In this document: piece after piece, positions 52,191-60,959 of the stretch
Position numbering within the stretch: the first letter of the stretch is position 1
Layout: every line of letters begins with the position of its first letter
Origin: Paludibacteraceae bacterium
GTDB lineage: Bacteria > Bacteroidota > Bacteroidia > Bacteroidales > Paludibacteraceae
Assembly (NCBI GenBank): GCA_024400125.1
Contig: JAKSNG010000002.1
Coordinates: forward strand, 1 to 64,000
Length of the DNA stretch: 64,000 bases
Direction: 5' to 3'
Translations under genes and position numbers: made by a program
The notes under the pieces: model-generated
The model's input: the letters and a program-made list of their open reading frames with translations, nothing else
Databases searched by the model: none
Told to the model about the DNA's origin: nothing

Positions 52191-53231
52191 ATGAAGAATA
52201 TGAAGAATATGAAGCGAAGGAGTTTGATAATAGTGTGTTTGTGTGCGGTGTGTGGAATGGCAGTAGCACAGAAAGTGAGTAATGTATCTGCTGAACAGGT
52301 GGGGAAAAATATCGTGGTGAGTTACGATTTGGACAAAGCCGCTACGATAAGTGTGTGCTATTCTACGGATGGGGGAAAAACCTATTCACGGCCCATCAAG
52401 CAGGTAACAGGCGATGTGGGAAAAAATGTAAGTGCTGGACACAAACAAATAATATGGAATGTGCTGAATGAAGTGGAGAAATTAGTGTGCAGCAATTTGG
52501 TGTTTAAGGTAACAGCAGGTAGAGGAAATGAGACTTTTACTGTGAAGGGAGTAACCTTTGAGATGGTGAAAGTGGAAGGCGGCACGTTTACGATGGGCGC
52601 CACAAGTGAGCAAGGAAATGGTGCAGATAGTGATGAAAAACCGACTCATTTGGTTACTTTGTCGGATTACTATATTGGCAAGTATGAGGTGACGCAGGAG
52701 TTGTGGGAAGCGGTGATGGGCAATAATATAAGAACTTATTATGGAAGTACAATACCTATGGAAAATATTAGTTGGGACGATTGCAAAAACTTTATCAGCA
52801 AGTTGAATAGTCTGTTGTCTTCTCAGTTAGGCGGCAAGCATTTTGCGCTACCGACGGAGGCGCAATGGGAATATGCTGCAAGAGGAGGTTCTGAAAGCCG
52901 AGGATATAAGTATAGCGGTAGTAGTACAATTAGTAATATTGCATGGTATTTTAATAATGGAGGAAGGTCTTCTCATACGGTGGGGATGAAGATGCCGAAT
53001 GAGTTAGGAATTTATGATATGAGTGGCAATGTATGGGAGTGGTGTCAGGATTGGTATGGTAGTTATAGCAGCAATTCGCAGACGAATCCTACAGGCTCTG
53101 CCAGTGGGGCGTGCCATGTGGCTCGGGGAGGAAGTTATCTCAATGATGCGTGGGATTGTCGTGTCTCGAATCGAGATGAAGTTCCTGCTTATCGTAATAA
53201 TATAGGTTTTCGTCTCGTGCTCATCCCATAA
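52191..53231 (+). CDS. Exported SUMF1/FGE-sulfatase-domain protein
   Basis: 346 aa. A signal peptide (from about MKRRSLIIVCLCAVCGMAVAQ) is followed by an Ig-like module (30-112: VSNVSAEQVGKNIVVSYDLDKA and a SAGHKQIIWNVLNE motif) and a SUMF1 domain (~120-346: FEMVKVEGGTFTMGAT, LPTEAQWEYAARGG, GNVWEWCQDW, ARGGSYLNDAWDCR, NNIGFRLVL). True formylglycine generation needs a specific Cys pair; only one Cys lies near the usual site, so it is probably a binding or structural relative. Three tandem MKN-like codon units precede the signal peptide. Confidence 0.83.
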   Translation: MKNMKNMKRRSLIIVCLCAVCGMAVAQKVSNVSAEQVGKNIVVSYDLDKAATISVCYSTDGGKTYSRPIKQVTGDVGKNVSAGHKQIIWNVLNEVEKLVCSNLVFKVTAGRGNETFTVKGVTFEMVKVEGGTFTMGATSEQGNGADSDEKPTHLVTLSDYYIGKYEVTQELWEAVMGNNIRTYYGSTIPMENISWDDCKNFISKLNSLLSSQLGGKHFALPTEAQWEYAARGGSESRGYKYSGSSTISNIAWYFNNGGRSSHTVGMKMPNELGIYDMSGNVWEWCQDWYGSYSSNSQTNPTGSASGACHVARGGSYLNDAWDCRVSNRDEVPAYRNNIGFRLVLIP

Positions 53232-53364
53232 GTGAGGGGGGCGAAATATCGACCAATCGACCAACTGAAGGGCGAAGAACTTGACAAATCGTATGCTCGA
53301 CAAATCGAAGGGCGAAGTGTGAAGAAATCGAGAGAATAGAAAAGTTGAAATAAAAAAAGATATT

Positions 53365-53721
53365 ATGATAGTACATGTAGCGACGTATTTACGGAGTGCG
53401 GGAGGCAAAGTTGATGAGGGAAAGTATTTGCGTGGAATACCAGGCAGAACAGGTTATGCGACTTTGTGTAACAAGCCGAAATATAGTAAGAAAGAGAAAA
53501 AAGAAATGGGGAAACGCCCTGAAGTATCACACTTTAAGGAAATGATGGCAAAGGTAAAAGCCATTATGTCAGACCCCGAACAGCTCGCGATGTGGACCAA
53601 AAAACATGCTGAGGCTCAACGTGAAGCGAGTAGGCATCAAAGGCAACCAGATGCTAAAGGGAAACCGTTTATACCTGCGAGATTGTATGACTATATCCGC
53701 AGGGAAGTGATGAGGCAATGA
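53365..53721 (+). CDS. Small basic protein of unknown function
   Basis: 118 aa, strongly basic, with no signal peptide. The N-terminus MIVHVATYLRSAGGKVDEGK and a helical middle (SHFKEMMAKVKAIMSDPEQLAMW) look protein-like rather than random. The final codons run into an 11-nt-periodic repeat that begins at 53709. I do not recognise a family. Confidence 0.5.
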   Translation: MIVHVATYLRSAGGKVDEGKYLRGIPGRTGYATLCNKPKYSKKEKKEMGKRPEVSHFKEMMAKVKAIMSDPEQLAMWTKKHAEAQREASRHQRQPDAKGKPFIPARLYDYIRREVMRQ

Positions 53722-53829
53722 TCGGACAACGAAAGGGAAGCGAAAGGAAAGCGATAAGGCAACGATAGGGCGAGGTTCCGATGAGGTTCCGATGAGATTC
53801 CGATGAGGTTCCGATGAGGTTCCGATGCA
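53709..53829. repeat. 11-nt periodic repeat array (11 units)
   Basis: Eleven consecutive 11-nt units, first degenerate (GATGAGGCAAT, GATCGGACAAC, GAAAGGGAAGC, GAAAGGAAAGC, GATAAGGCAAC), then nearly exact GTTCCGATGAG copies (53775-53818). It spans the stop of the small basic protein and most of the gap before the caspase gene. Confidence 0.9.
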
Positions 53830-53901
53830 GACAGCGGGCAAACAGCAGGCAAGTAGGGGGTGAAAACGTCGAAAGTAGAATGTAGAAAAAAATAATTCGT
53901 T

Positions 53902-55566
53902 ATGAAAAAAGGAATATTAGTATTAGTAGCCACGATGTGGAGTGGTTTGATAATGGCGCAGAATGCGGGTGTAAGTAAACCTATTTCTGTGAATATCGTA
54001 AAGGAGATAATTCCAGCGATATTGGATATTGTGCCTGGGTCGGTGGAGTTTGTGGATAAGTCGGGTAATAATGCGATTGATGCGAACGAGACGTGCTATA
54101 TCCGTTTTCAAGTGCGAAACACAGGAAAAGGAGACGGCATCGGTTGCAAAGTTAAGATAAGTGCGACAGGCACAGCGAATGGCGTGCGTTATGCGGACAA
54201 GACTTTGCCTACAATCGCGGCAGGTAGTACACAGACGGTAGAGATACCGCTGACGGCAGGGATGGGGACGTTAGACGGAGTGGCGAACTTCCGCTTTGAG
54301 GTGACGGAACCACAGGGATTTGGAACTGACCCAGGAGAATTGTCGGTCGCTACGAAAGCATTTGTGAGTCCGATGCTACAGATTGTGGATTACTCGATTA
54401 CGTCCTCTACGGGCAGTAGCCAATTGCAAAAAAAGTCACCGTTTGACTTGCAACTGATGCTGCAAAATACCCAATACGGCAAGGCAGAGAATGTGAAAGT
54501 GCAGATTAGTTTGCCAGAGGGAGTGTATCTGATGGACGGAGAGGAGTTGATGAGTTTTGCAAGTATTGACGGCGGAAGCGCGAAGTCGTTGGTGTATTCG
54601 TTGATTGTGACTAATAACTATGCCAACACCAATATCCCTGTAAAGGTAGAGTTAAAAGAGAAATGGGGTAAGTACGCAGAGAACAAGACAATCAACCTGC
54701 AACTGAATCAGACGATGGCATCTAATAAACTCGTAGTGGATGAAGTGCGGCAGCAGCGTGACGAGATACAAATTGCTCAGATTGGTTCCGCAGTAGATAA
54801 GAATATCCCGCATACAGATGTGGTGAATAAAAACACGTTTGCGTTGATTATTGCTAATGAGGATTATATGTCTGTGGATGCTGTTCCGTTTGCTAAGAAC
54901 GATGGTAACATTTTTAAGAAGTATTGTATCAATACTCTCGGAATTCCAGAGAGGAACATCCATCTTCGTGAGAACGCCACTCTCAATATTATGCGTTCTG
55001 ATTTAGGCTGGCTCAAACAAGTATGTGATGCCTATAAAGGTGAAGCGTCCATTATCTTCTACTATGCTGGTCACGGTATTCCTGACGAGAACGACAAATC
55101 CGCTTATCTGCTTCCTACGGATGGTGATGGGCGGTTTGTTCAGTCGGGATATAAGTTAGACGACCTTTATAGTCGTTTGGGGTCAATGCTCGCTAAGTCT
55201 GTGACTGTGTTTATGGACGCTTGCTTTAGTGGTTCACAACGTGGTCCGGGCATGTTAGCCTCTGCACGTGGTGTGGCTTTGAAAGCCAAATCGGGAGTAC
55301 CACAAGGAAAGATGGTGGTGTTCTCGGCTGCGCAAGGAGACGAAACCGCCTATCCTAATAACGAGGAAGGACATGGCATGTTTACCTACTATCTGCTGAA
55401 AAAACTGCAAGAAACGAAAGGCGACGTAACTTTGAAGGAGTTAGGCGACTATATCACAACGAATGTTAGCCAACAATCGATAGTGCTAAACAGCAAATCC
55501 CAAACCCCATGTGTCACGCCTGCAAGTGCGGTTGCGGATAGTTGGAAAAACTGGAAATTGAAGTAA
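53902..55566 (+). CDS. Exported caspase-family (C14) protein
   Basis: 554 aa. A signal peptide (1-19, ending IMAQ) is followed by two beta-sandwich modules (about 30-155 and 160-270: CARDB-like, with FRVRNTGKGDG-type motif YIRFQVRNTGKGDG). The C-terminal caspase-like domain starts with FALIIANEDYMSVD (313 on). The catalytic dyad is H391 (FYYAGHGIP) and C441 (MDACFSG). Caspase-type peptidases cleave after basic or acidic residues; exported ones with CARDB-like arms are common in Bacteroidota but uncharacterised. It closes the DUF4384-YhcG-SUMF1-caspase stretch. Confidence 0.87.
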   Translation: MKKGILVLVATMWSGLIMAQNAGVSKPISVNIVKEIIPAILDIVPGSVEFVDKSGNNAIDANETCYIRFQVRNTGKGDGIGCKVKISATGTANGVRYADKTLPTIAAGSTQTVEIPLTAGMGTLDGVANFRFEVTEPQGFGTDPGELSVATKAFVSPMLQIVDYSITSSTGSSQLQKKSPFDLQLMLQNTQYGKAENVKVQISLPEGVYLMDGEELMSFASIDGGSAKSLVYSLIVTNNYANTNIPVKVELKEKWGKYAENKTINLQLNQTMASNKLVVDEVRQQRDEIQIAQIGSAVDKNIPHTDVVNKNTFALIIANEDYMSVDAVPFAKNDGNIFKKYCINTLGIPERNIHLRENATLNIMRSDLGWLKQVCDAYKGEASIIFYYAGHGIPDENDKSAYLLPTDGDGRFVQSGYKLDDLYSRLGSMLAKSVTVFMDACFSGSQRGPGMLASARGVALKAKSGVPQGKMVVFSAAQGDETAYPNNEEGHGMFTYYLLKKLQETKGDVTLKELGDYITTNVSQQSIVLNSKSQTPCVTPASAVADSWKNWKLK

Positions 55567-55613
55567 AGATAAAACCAAAAACTTACCATTTAGTGCAGTT
55601 TATTGCGTTTTTA

Positions 55614-55645
55614 TTTGCGTATATCACAAAAAAATAGTACTTTTG
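55614..55645 (+). promoter_or_regulatory. Promoter of the DoxX-tpiA-pyrH-frr-rsgA operon
   Basis: -33 TTTG (55614-55617), 20-nt spacer beginning CGTATATCA, -7 TACTTTTG (55638-55645). Confidence 0.8.
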
Positions 55646-55651
55646 CAGCGT

Positions 55652-55706
55652 GTTAACCTAAAAATGGTGCAGTATTAACAGTTTAGTTAACCTAAAAATG
55701 ATGCAG
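55652..55706 (+). repeat. 21-nt direct repeat in the DoxX leader
   Basis: GTTAACCTAAAAATGRTGCAG occurs at 55652-55672 and 55686-55706 with one mismatch, 34 nt apart, between the promoter and the ATG at 55715. It would lie in the 5' UTR and could be a protein-binding or RNA element, or a simple duplication. Confidence 0.85.
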
Positions 55707-55714
55707 AATAAGAT

Positions 55715-56854
55715 ATGAAACGAGTAAAACAAATCATAGGAACATGTGCGCGGACGCTACTCGCGCTGACGTTTATCTTTTCGGGCGTGGTCAAAGCGAT
55801 AGACCCGTTAGGCACGACATACAAAATAGAAGACTATCTCAAAGCTTTTGGAGGTTTCTTTACGGAATTGCTGCCATTGGCTGAAACGGCAGCGATTGCG
55901 CTGATTGCGGTGGAGTTTGTGTTAGGAATCTGTTTGCTGCTGAATGTCGGTAGCAAAATAACCTCTTGGCTCACGCTGCTGTTCTATCTCGTGATGACGC
56001 CGCTCACGCTCTACATCGCCCTCAAGAATCCTGTGAGCGACTGCGGTTGTTTTGGTGACGCACTTGTGCTCACGAACTGGCAAACATTCTGGAAAAATAT
56101 CGTTCTTCTTGTCTTAGTTGCCTTGTGGCTGAGTACAAAGAAGACTTTGCGAGCATGGTTTATGCCAGTGGCAGAGATTGGCGTTGCCAGTTTGTCTGCC
56201 TTGGCAGTAGTAGCATTCATGGCTTGGACGCTCAATCATTTGCCAGTGGCGGATTTTAGACCATACGCAGTAGGAAACAACATCCCCGCGCTGATGGAGT
56301 ATCCGGAGGACGCTGAGCCTGACGAATACGAGATAACTCTTATCTATGCCAAGGACGGCGTTGAGCAAGCATTTACGCTGCAAGACTACCCCAAAGGCGA
56401 TTCGACTTGGACATTTGTGGACCAGCAGTCTAAACTGATAAAGAAAGGCTACGAACCTCCTATCCATGACTTTGAGATACTCAATATGGACTATGAGGAT
56501 TTGACCTACGACATCTTGGAAAGTGAGACTCCTGTTTCGCTCGTTGTGATGTATGACTTAGAGAAGGCGGACTTAAAACAGATGAGCAAAGTGACGCAGT
56601 TGATGCATACATGTATGGCTCGTGGTGAATTATTCTATATCCTCACGGGCTCTGGTGAGCAAACGATTAACGACTTTTGCTTCAATATCGCTATCAACGA
56701 GACCTCGAACGAACTGACGCCGTTCAATCACCCTGCACAGTTCTTCTGCACATGCGACCCCGTCACACTCAAGACGATTGTGCGTGCGAACCCAGGCGTG
56801 ATAGTCGTACAAAATGGAAATATTATCGATAAATACAATATTAAAAACAGATAA
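55715..56854 (+). CDS. DoxX/MauE-family membrane protein with C-terminal soluble domain
   Basis: 379 aa. Four to five membrane segments in the first ~170 residues; [21 protein letters not shown] is the usual DoxX/MauE start in Bacteroidota. A CGCFG motif (SDCGCFGD) could be redox-active. Residues ~185-379 are soluble and look thioredoxin-like without a CxxC. A role in envelope disulfide or electron handling is suggested by the family, not shown. First gene of the tpiA operon. Confidence 0.78.
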   Translation: MKRVKQIIGTCARTLLALTFIFSGVVKAIDPLGTTYKIEDYLKAFGGFFTELLPLAETAAIALIAVEFVLGICLLLNVGSKITSWLTLLFYLVMTPLTLYIALKNPVSDCGCFGDALVLTNWQTFWKNIVLLVLVALWLSTKKTLRAWFMPVAEIGVASLSALAVVAFMAWTLNHLPVADFRPYAVGNNIPALMEYPEDAEPDEYEITLIYAKDGVEQAFTLQDYPKGDSTWTFVDQQSKLIKKGYEPPIHDFEILNMDYEDLTYDILESETPVSLVVMYDLEKADLKQMSKVTQLMHTCMARGELFYILTGSGEQTINDFCFNIAINETSNELTPFNHPAQFFCTCDPVTLKTIVRANPGVIVVQNGNIIDKYNIKNR

Positions 56855-56856
56855 CA

Positions 56857-57606
56857 ATGAGAACAAAAATGGTTGCAGGTAACTGGAAAATGAACAAAAA
56901 CCTGCAGGAAGGTGTAGCTTTAGCTACAGAATTAAAAGCACAAGTTAAGAATCCCAAATGTGAAGTAGTCATTGGCACTCCATTTATTCATTTGGCAACA
57001 GTGTGTGAATTACTTAAAGGCTCCGCTATCAAAGTAGCTGCTGAGAACTGCGCAGATAAAGAGAAAGGTGCTTACACCGGCGAGGTCTCTGCCGAAATGG
57101 TTGCATCTACAGGTGCAGAATATTGCATCTTAGGGCACTCAGAGCGTCGTGCTTATTATCACGAAACCCCAGAAATCTTGAAAGAGAAAGTGCTGTTCGC
57201 ATTGGCTAACGGACTCAAACCAATCTTCTGCATTGGTGAGGTGAAAGAAGAGCGCGAAGCGAATATCCAAAACGAGGTAGTGAAATCACAACTCGAAGGT
57301 TCCGTCTTCAACTTGAGTGCAGAGGAGTTTTCTAAAGTTACTCTCGCCTACGAACCCGTATGGGCAATCGGTACTGGTCTCACCGCAACTCCTGAGCAAG
57401 CGCAACAGATGCACGCATACATTCGCAGCCTCGTGAAAGAGCAATATGGTGAGCAAGTGGCAGAAGATACCACTATCCTCTACGGCGGCAGTTGCAACGA
57501 GAAGAATGCAGCCGAGTTATTTGCTAACCCAGATGTAGATGGTGGACTAATTGGCGGCGCATCACTCGTGGCTGAGAAGTTCTTAGCGATTATCAATGCA
57601 CGTTAA
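56857..57606 (+). CDS. tpiA: Triosephosphate isomerase
   Basis: 249 aa. AGNWKMNK holds the N and K (N9, K11), ILGHSERR the catalytic His, and [11 protein letters not shown] the catalytic Glu; [10 protein letters not shown] and GGLIGGASL bind phosphate. A glycolytic enzyme. It starts 2 nt after the DoxX gene. Confidence 0.97.
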   Translation: MRTKMVAGNWKMNKNLQEGVALATELKAQVKNPKCEVVIGTPFIHLATVCELLKGSAIKVAAENCADKEKGAYTGEVSAEMVASTGAEYCILGHSERRAYYHETPEILKEKVLFALANGLKPIFCIGEVKEEREANIQNEVVKSQLEGSVFNLSAEEFSKVTLAYEPVWAIGTGLTATPEQAQQMHAYIRSLVKEQYGEQVAEDTTILYGGSCNEKNAAELFANPDVDGGLIGGASLVAEKFLAIINAR

Positions 57607-57608
57607 TC

Positions 57609-58136
57609 ATGGCACTTATCAAGACCATCAATAGAAACGGTGAGATTTTGACACCTCGTATCGCGGATGGCGTGTCTCTAATGGAGAACGCTACCGTGGT
57701 AGGAGATGTGACTATCGGAGAGGGCACATCTGTTTGGTTTAATGCGGTGCTGCGTGGCGATGTTAATACCATCACTATCGGCAAACACTGTAATATCCAA
57801 GACGGTTCCGTGCTACACACGCTCTATCAAAAATCGACTATCACTTTGGGCGATTATGTGTCTGTCGGACACAATGTCACTATCCACGGCGCCGACGTGG
57901 ACGACTACGCGCTCATCGGCATGGGTGCGACTGTGTTAGACGGTGCTCATGTAGGCAAAGGTGCCATAGTTGCAGCCGGAGCACTTGTCCTCAAAGGCAC
58001 ACAAATCGGCGAGTACGAAGTGTGGGGTGGGGTGCCAGCTAAGTTCATTAAGAAAGCCGATCCTGCACAAACTGCAGAAATCAATGTTAAGATAGCCAAC
58101 AACTACGCGATGTACGCGAGTTGGTACGAGAAATAG
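57609..58136 (+). CDS. Gamma-class carbonic anhydrase-family protein
   Basis: 175 aa. A left-handed beta helix: VVGDVTIGEGTSVWFNAVLRGD, HCNIQDGSVLH, VGHNVTIHGADVDD and YALIGMGATVLDGA. The metal histidines (H of DGSVLH and of GHNVTIH) are present. Assignment to CO2 hydration is by family; some members lack activity. It starts 2 nt after tpiA. Confidence 0.88.
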   Translation: MALIKTINRNGEILTPRIADGVSLMENATVVGDVTIGEGTSVWFNAVLRGDVNTITIGKHCNIQDGSVLHTLYQKSTITLGDYVSVGHNVTIHGADVDDYALIGMGATVLDGAHVGKGAIVAAGALVLKGTQIGEYEVWGGVPAKFIKKADPAQTAEINVKIANNYAMYASWYEK

Positions 58137-58154
58137 AACAAAAACAACACAACT

Positions 58155-58859
58155 ATGTATAAACGAATACTCTTAAAACTATCTGGCGAAAGCCTCATGG
58201 GAAAGCAAGGTTACGGTATCGACTCAGACCGTTTGTCGGCGTATGCACGTCAAATCAAAGCCATCGCAGACAAAGGCGTTCAGATTGGTATTGTGATTGG
58301 CGGAGGCAACATCTTCCGTGGCTTGAGTGGCGCACAAAAAGGTTTTGACCGCGTCAAAGGTGACCAAATGGGAATGCTCGCTACGGTGATTAACTCGTTA
58401 GCATTGTCCTCGGCATTGGAGGATGTAGGTCAAAAAGTGCGTGTCTTGACTTCTGTTCGTATGGAGCCGATAGGTGACTTTTATAACAAACCCAAAGCGC
58501 TGCGGCTCTTCGAAAAAGGAAACGTTGTCATCTTAGCCGGTGGCACAGGCAGCCCATATTTCACGACAGATACGGCTTCTGCGCTGCGCGCTATCGAGAT
58601 TGAGGCAGATGTGATGCTCAAAGGAACACGCGTCGATGGCGTTTATACAGCTGATCCAGAAAAAGACCCCACTGCCACTAAGTTTGACGAAATAACGTAC
58701 GACGAAGTGCTGTCGCGTGGTCTCAAAGTGATGGACTTGACCGCTATCACGATGTGCAAGGAAAATAACATGCCCATCTATGTCTTTGACATGGACACCG
58801 AAGGTAACCTGCTCAAGGTTATCAACGGCGAACGCATAGGAACACTTGTAAAACCCTAA
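58155..58859 (+). CDS. pyrH: UMP kinase
   Basis: 234 aa. RILLKLSGESLMG at the start, IGIVIGGGNIFRG, GDQMGMLATVINSLAL and GGTGSPYFTTDTAS are diagnostic. A hexameric amino-acid-kinase-fold enzyme converting UMP to UDP. pyrH-frr adjacency is typical. Confidence 0.96.
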   Translation: MYKRILLKLSGESLMGKQGYGIDSDRLSAYARQIKAIADKGVQIGIVIGGGNIFRGLSGAQKGFDRVKGDQMGMLATVINSLALSSALEDVGQKVRVLTSVRMEPIGDFYNKPKALRLFEKGNVVILAGGTGSPYFTTDTASALRAIEIEADVMLKGTRVDGVYTADPEKDPTATKFDEITYDEVLSRGLKVMDLTAITMCKENNMPIYVFDMDTEGNLLKVINGERIGTLVKP

Positions 58860-58933
58860 AATAACTATCCTCGCTTCCTCTCGTTCAGGGGGAAGTAGAG
58901 GTACTAATTAACCCAATAAACCCAATAAACCCC

Positions 58934-59494
58934 ATGATTGAACCCAAACAAATCCTAAACGAAGCCGAAGAGGCTATGCAATCTGCAGTGATGTTCTTAG
59001 ACGACGCTTTAGCACATATTCGTGCTGGTAAAGCAAGTGCGCGTATTTTAGACCCCGTCCGTGTGGATTATTACGGCTCAGCTACACCATTATCTAACGT
59101 AGCTACTATCACGACTCCAGACGCACGTACTATTCAAATCCAACCGTGGGAAAAAAACATGCTGTCTGTCATCGAGCGTGCGCTCATCAATTCCAACATT
59201 GGTCTGGCACCGAATAACAACGGCGAGTGCATTCGTCTGATTATTCCCCCATTGACAGAGGAACGTCGTCGCGATTTGGCAAAACAGTGCAAAGGCGAAG
59301 CCGAGAACGCCAAGATGAGTGTGCGTAATGCGCGTCGTGACGCTATCGAATCCCTCAAGAAACAAATCAAAGAGGGCTTGCCCGAGGATGCAGAGAAAGA
59401 CGCAGAAGATCAAGCGCAGAAACTGCACGACAAGTACATCAAGCAGATAGACGAGGTCTATGCAAAGAAAGAGAAAGAGATAATGACCGTTTAA
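58934..59494 (+). CDS. frr: Ribosome recycling factor
   Basis: 186 aa. HIRAGKASARILDPVRVDYYGSATPL, the IQPWEKNM and RRDLAKQCKGEAENAK segments identify RRF, which splits post-termination ribosomes with EF-G. The gap to pyrH (74 nt) holds a weak hairpin (CTTCCTC/GGGGGAAG near 58875-58901) without a T-tract and an AACCCAATA repeat. Confidence 0.96.
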   Translation: MIEPKQILNEAEEAMQSAVMFLDDALAHIRAGKASARILDPVRVDYYGSATPLSNVATITTPDARTIQIQPWEKNMLSVIERALINSNIGLAPNNNGECIRLIIPPLTEERRRDLAKQCKGEAENAKMSVRNARRDAIESLKKQIKEGLPEDAEKDAEDQAQKLHDKYIKQIDEVYAKKEKEIMTV

Positions 59495-59497
59495 TCT

Positions 59498-60451
59498 ATG
59501 TGCGGTCTGGTCATCAAATCCACTGGCAGCAGTTACCTGGTTCATTTTGATGATGGTAATTGTTTGGAGTGCCACGTAAAAGGTAATTTCCGCATCCGCG
59601 GTATCCGCTCCACTAATCCTGTAGCGGTGGGCGATTATGTGGAAGTGGAAACATTGCCCGATGGCACGAATTGGATTATAGATATTCAAGAACGGCGAAA
59701 TTATATCATTCGCCGTTCTACTAATTTGAGTAAGGAGACACACATCTTAGCGGCTAACTTAGACCAAGTGGCGCTGATTGTCACGCTTAATCATCCTGTC
59801 ACATCCACCACGTTCATTGACCGCTTCTTGGCGACGGCAGAGGCGTATCGAGTGCCTGCGGTGCTGATTTTTAACAAGATAGACTTACTCACAGAAGACG
59901 AGCAAACGCAATTGCAGTCTTTGCGTCAACTCTATGAATCATTAGGTTACTCGACGTTAGCACTCTCTGCCAATCATCTCGAGGACTCGCAGCGTGCTAC
60001 GCTTTACGCACAACTTGCAGGCAAGGTCACTTTGTTGTCTGGCAATTCGGGCGTCGGCAAATCGACGCTACTCAATGCGCTCTTTGGACGTGAAATGACG
60101 CGTACGGGCGTGATTTCTAATGCGCACGACAAAGGAATGCACACGACCACTTTCTCCGAGATGTATCCGCTGTCGCTACCTTCCTGTGAAGAAGTGCAGT
60201 CCAAGACTTGGATTATTGACACGCCAGGTATCAAAGGTTTTGGAGGGGTGCAGATGGACAAGTACGAAGTGAGCCACTATTTTCGTGAAATCTTCGAAGT
60301 CGGACACAACTGCCGATACAGCGACTGCCTGCACACGGACGAGCCCAACTGTGCTGTTCGCGACGCAGTAGGAGAGGGCAAGATTGCTCTCTCGCGCTAT
60401 GAATCGTATCTGTCTTTATTGGGAGACTGCGACGAGCAGAAGTATCGCTAA
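59498..60451 (+). CDS. rsgA: Ribosome small-subunit maturation GTPase
   Basis: 317 aa. OB fold, then a circularly permuted GTPase: G4 FNKIDLL precedes G1 GNSGVGKST and G3 DTPGIKGFG. A C-terminal zinc knuckle is visible (GHNCRYSDCLHTDEPNC). It assists late 30S maturation. Its 3' end overlaps the convergent ybeY by 36 nt. Confidence 0.95.
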   Translation: MCGLVIKSTGSSYLVHFDDGNCLECHVKGNFRIRGIRSTNPVAVGDYVEVETLPDGTNWIIDIQERRNYIIRRSTNLSKETHILAANLDQVALIVTLNHPVTSTTFIDRFLATAEAYRVPAVLIFNKIDLLTEDEQTQLQSLRQLYESLGYSTLALSANHLEDSQRATLYAQLAGKVTLLSGNSGVGKSTLLNALFGREMTRTGVISNAHDKGMHTTTFSEMYPLSLPSCEEVQSKTWIIDTPGIKGFGGVQMDKYEVSHYFREIFEVGHNCRYSDCLHTDEPNCAVRDAVGEGKIALSRYESYLSLLGDCDEQKYR

Positions 60452-60847
60452 CGCCTTATTTTCTTTTTCAGTCATCACAGCTTTAGTCTCAGGCGTCTTG
60501 TCTGCTTGACCGGTTAGGTGTAGGATACCGTGAATGAGTATGCGATGCAACTCGTCCTCAAAACTAACGCCCACTTGCTCTGCGTTGGAGCGAACGGTGT
60601 CTAATGAGATATAGATGTCTCCGTTCAGCCGCGATGGGGTAGTGTAGTCAAAAGTGATGATGTCTGTGTAATAGTCGTGTCCCAAGAACTGACGGTTGAC
60701 TTCCAATATGCGTGCATCGTCGCAGAAGATATAGTGAATATCACCCACACCAAAACCGTATCCTGCGGACACCTTATTTATCCACGCACGCACACGCGTG
60801 TAATCGAGCGTGGGCACTTCTACATTTTCTCCAACAAACTGTATCAT
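60416..60847 (-). CDS. ybeY: Endoribonuclease YbeY / rRNA maturation factor
   Basis: 143 aa. VNRQFLGHDYYTDIITFDY and LHRILIHGILHLTGQADKT match YbeY. The usual HGxLHLxGYDH zinc site has only its first two His; the third is replaced by the QADKT segment, a variation I believe is common in Bacteroidota. It acts on 16S rRNA 3' processing; sharing a border with rsgA is functionally suggestive. Confidence 0.9.
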   Translation of the reverse strand: MIQFVGENVEVPTLDYTRVRAWINKVSAGYGFGVGDIHYIFCDDARILEVNRQFLGHDYYTDIITFDYTTPSRLNGDIYISLDTVRSNAEQVGVSFEDELHRILIHGILHLTGQADKTPETKAVMTEKENKALAILLLVAVSQ

Positions 60848-60955
60848 TCTACTTTTGACTTTCTAGTTTTCTAGTGTTATAGTGTTCTGGTTTTCTAGTG
60901 TTCTAGTTTTCTAGTTCTCTATTTCTACATCCCCCTCCCACAGAGGGGGCTTGGG
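60848..60955. repeat. TTCTAGT-type short repeats and a G/C palindrome
   Basis: TTCTAG(T)-containing heptamer/octamer repeats run from about 60862 to 60918. They are followed by CCCCCTC-CCACA-GAGGGGG (about 60930-60950), a palindrome of the dispersed REP-like kind. No gene or promoter is evident. Confidence 0.75.
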
Positions 60956-60959
60956 GGTG

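Noticed and set aside
53709-53829. CRISPR-like array
   Set aside because: The units are contiguous 11-mers with no spacers, and no cas gene is present. No other repeat in the window has a repeat-spacer layout.
60930-60950. Terminator for ybeY or chrA
   Set aside because: The palindrome CCCCCTC/GAGGGGG lies upstream of both divergently placed ends and has no T-tract; it looks like a dispersed repeat.
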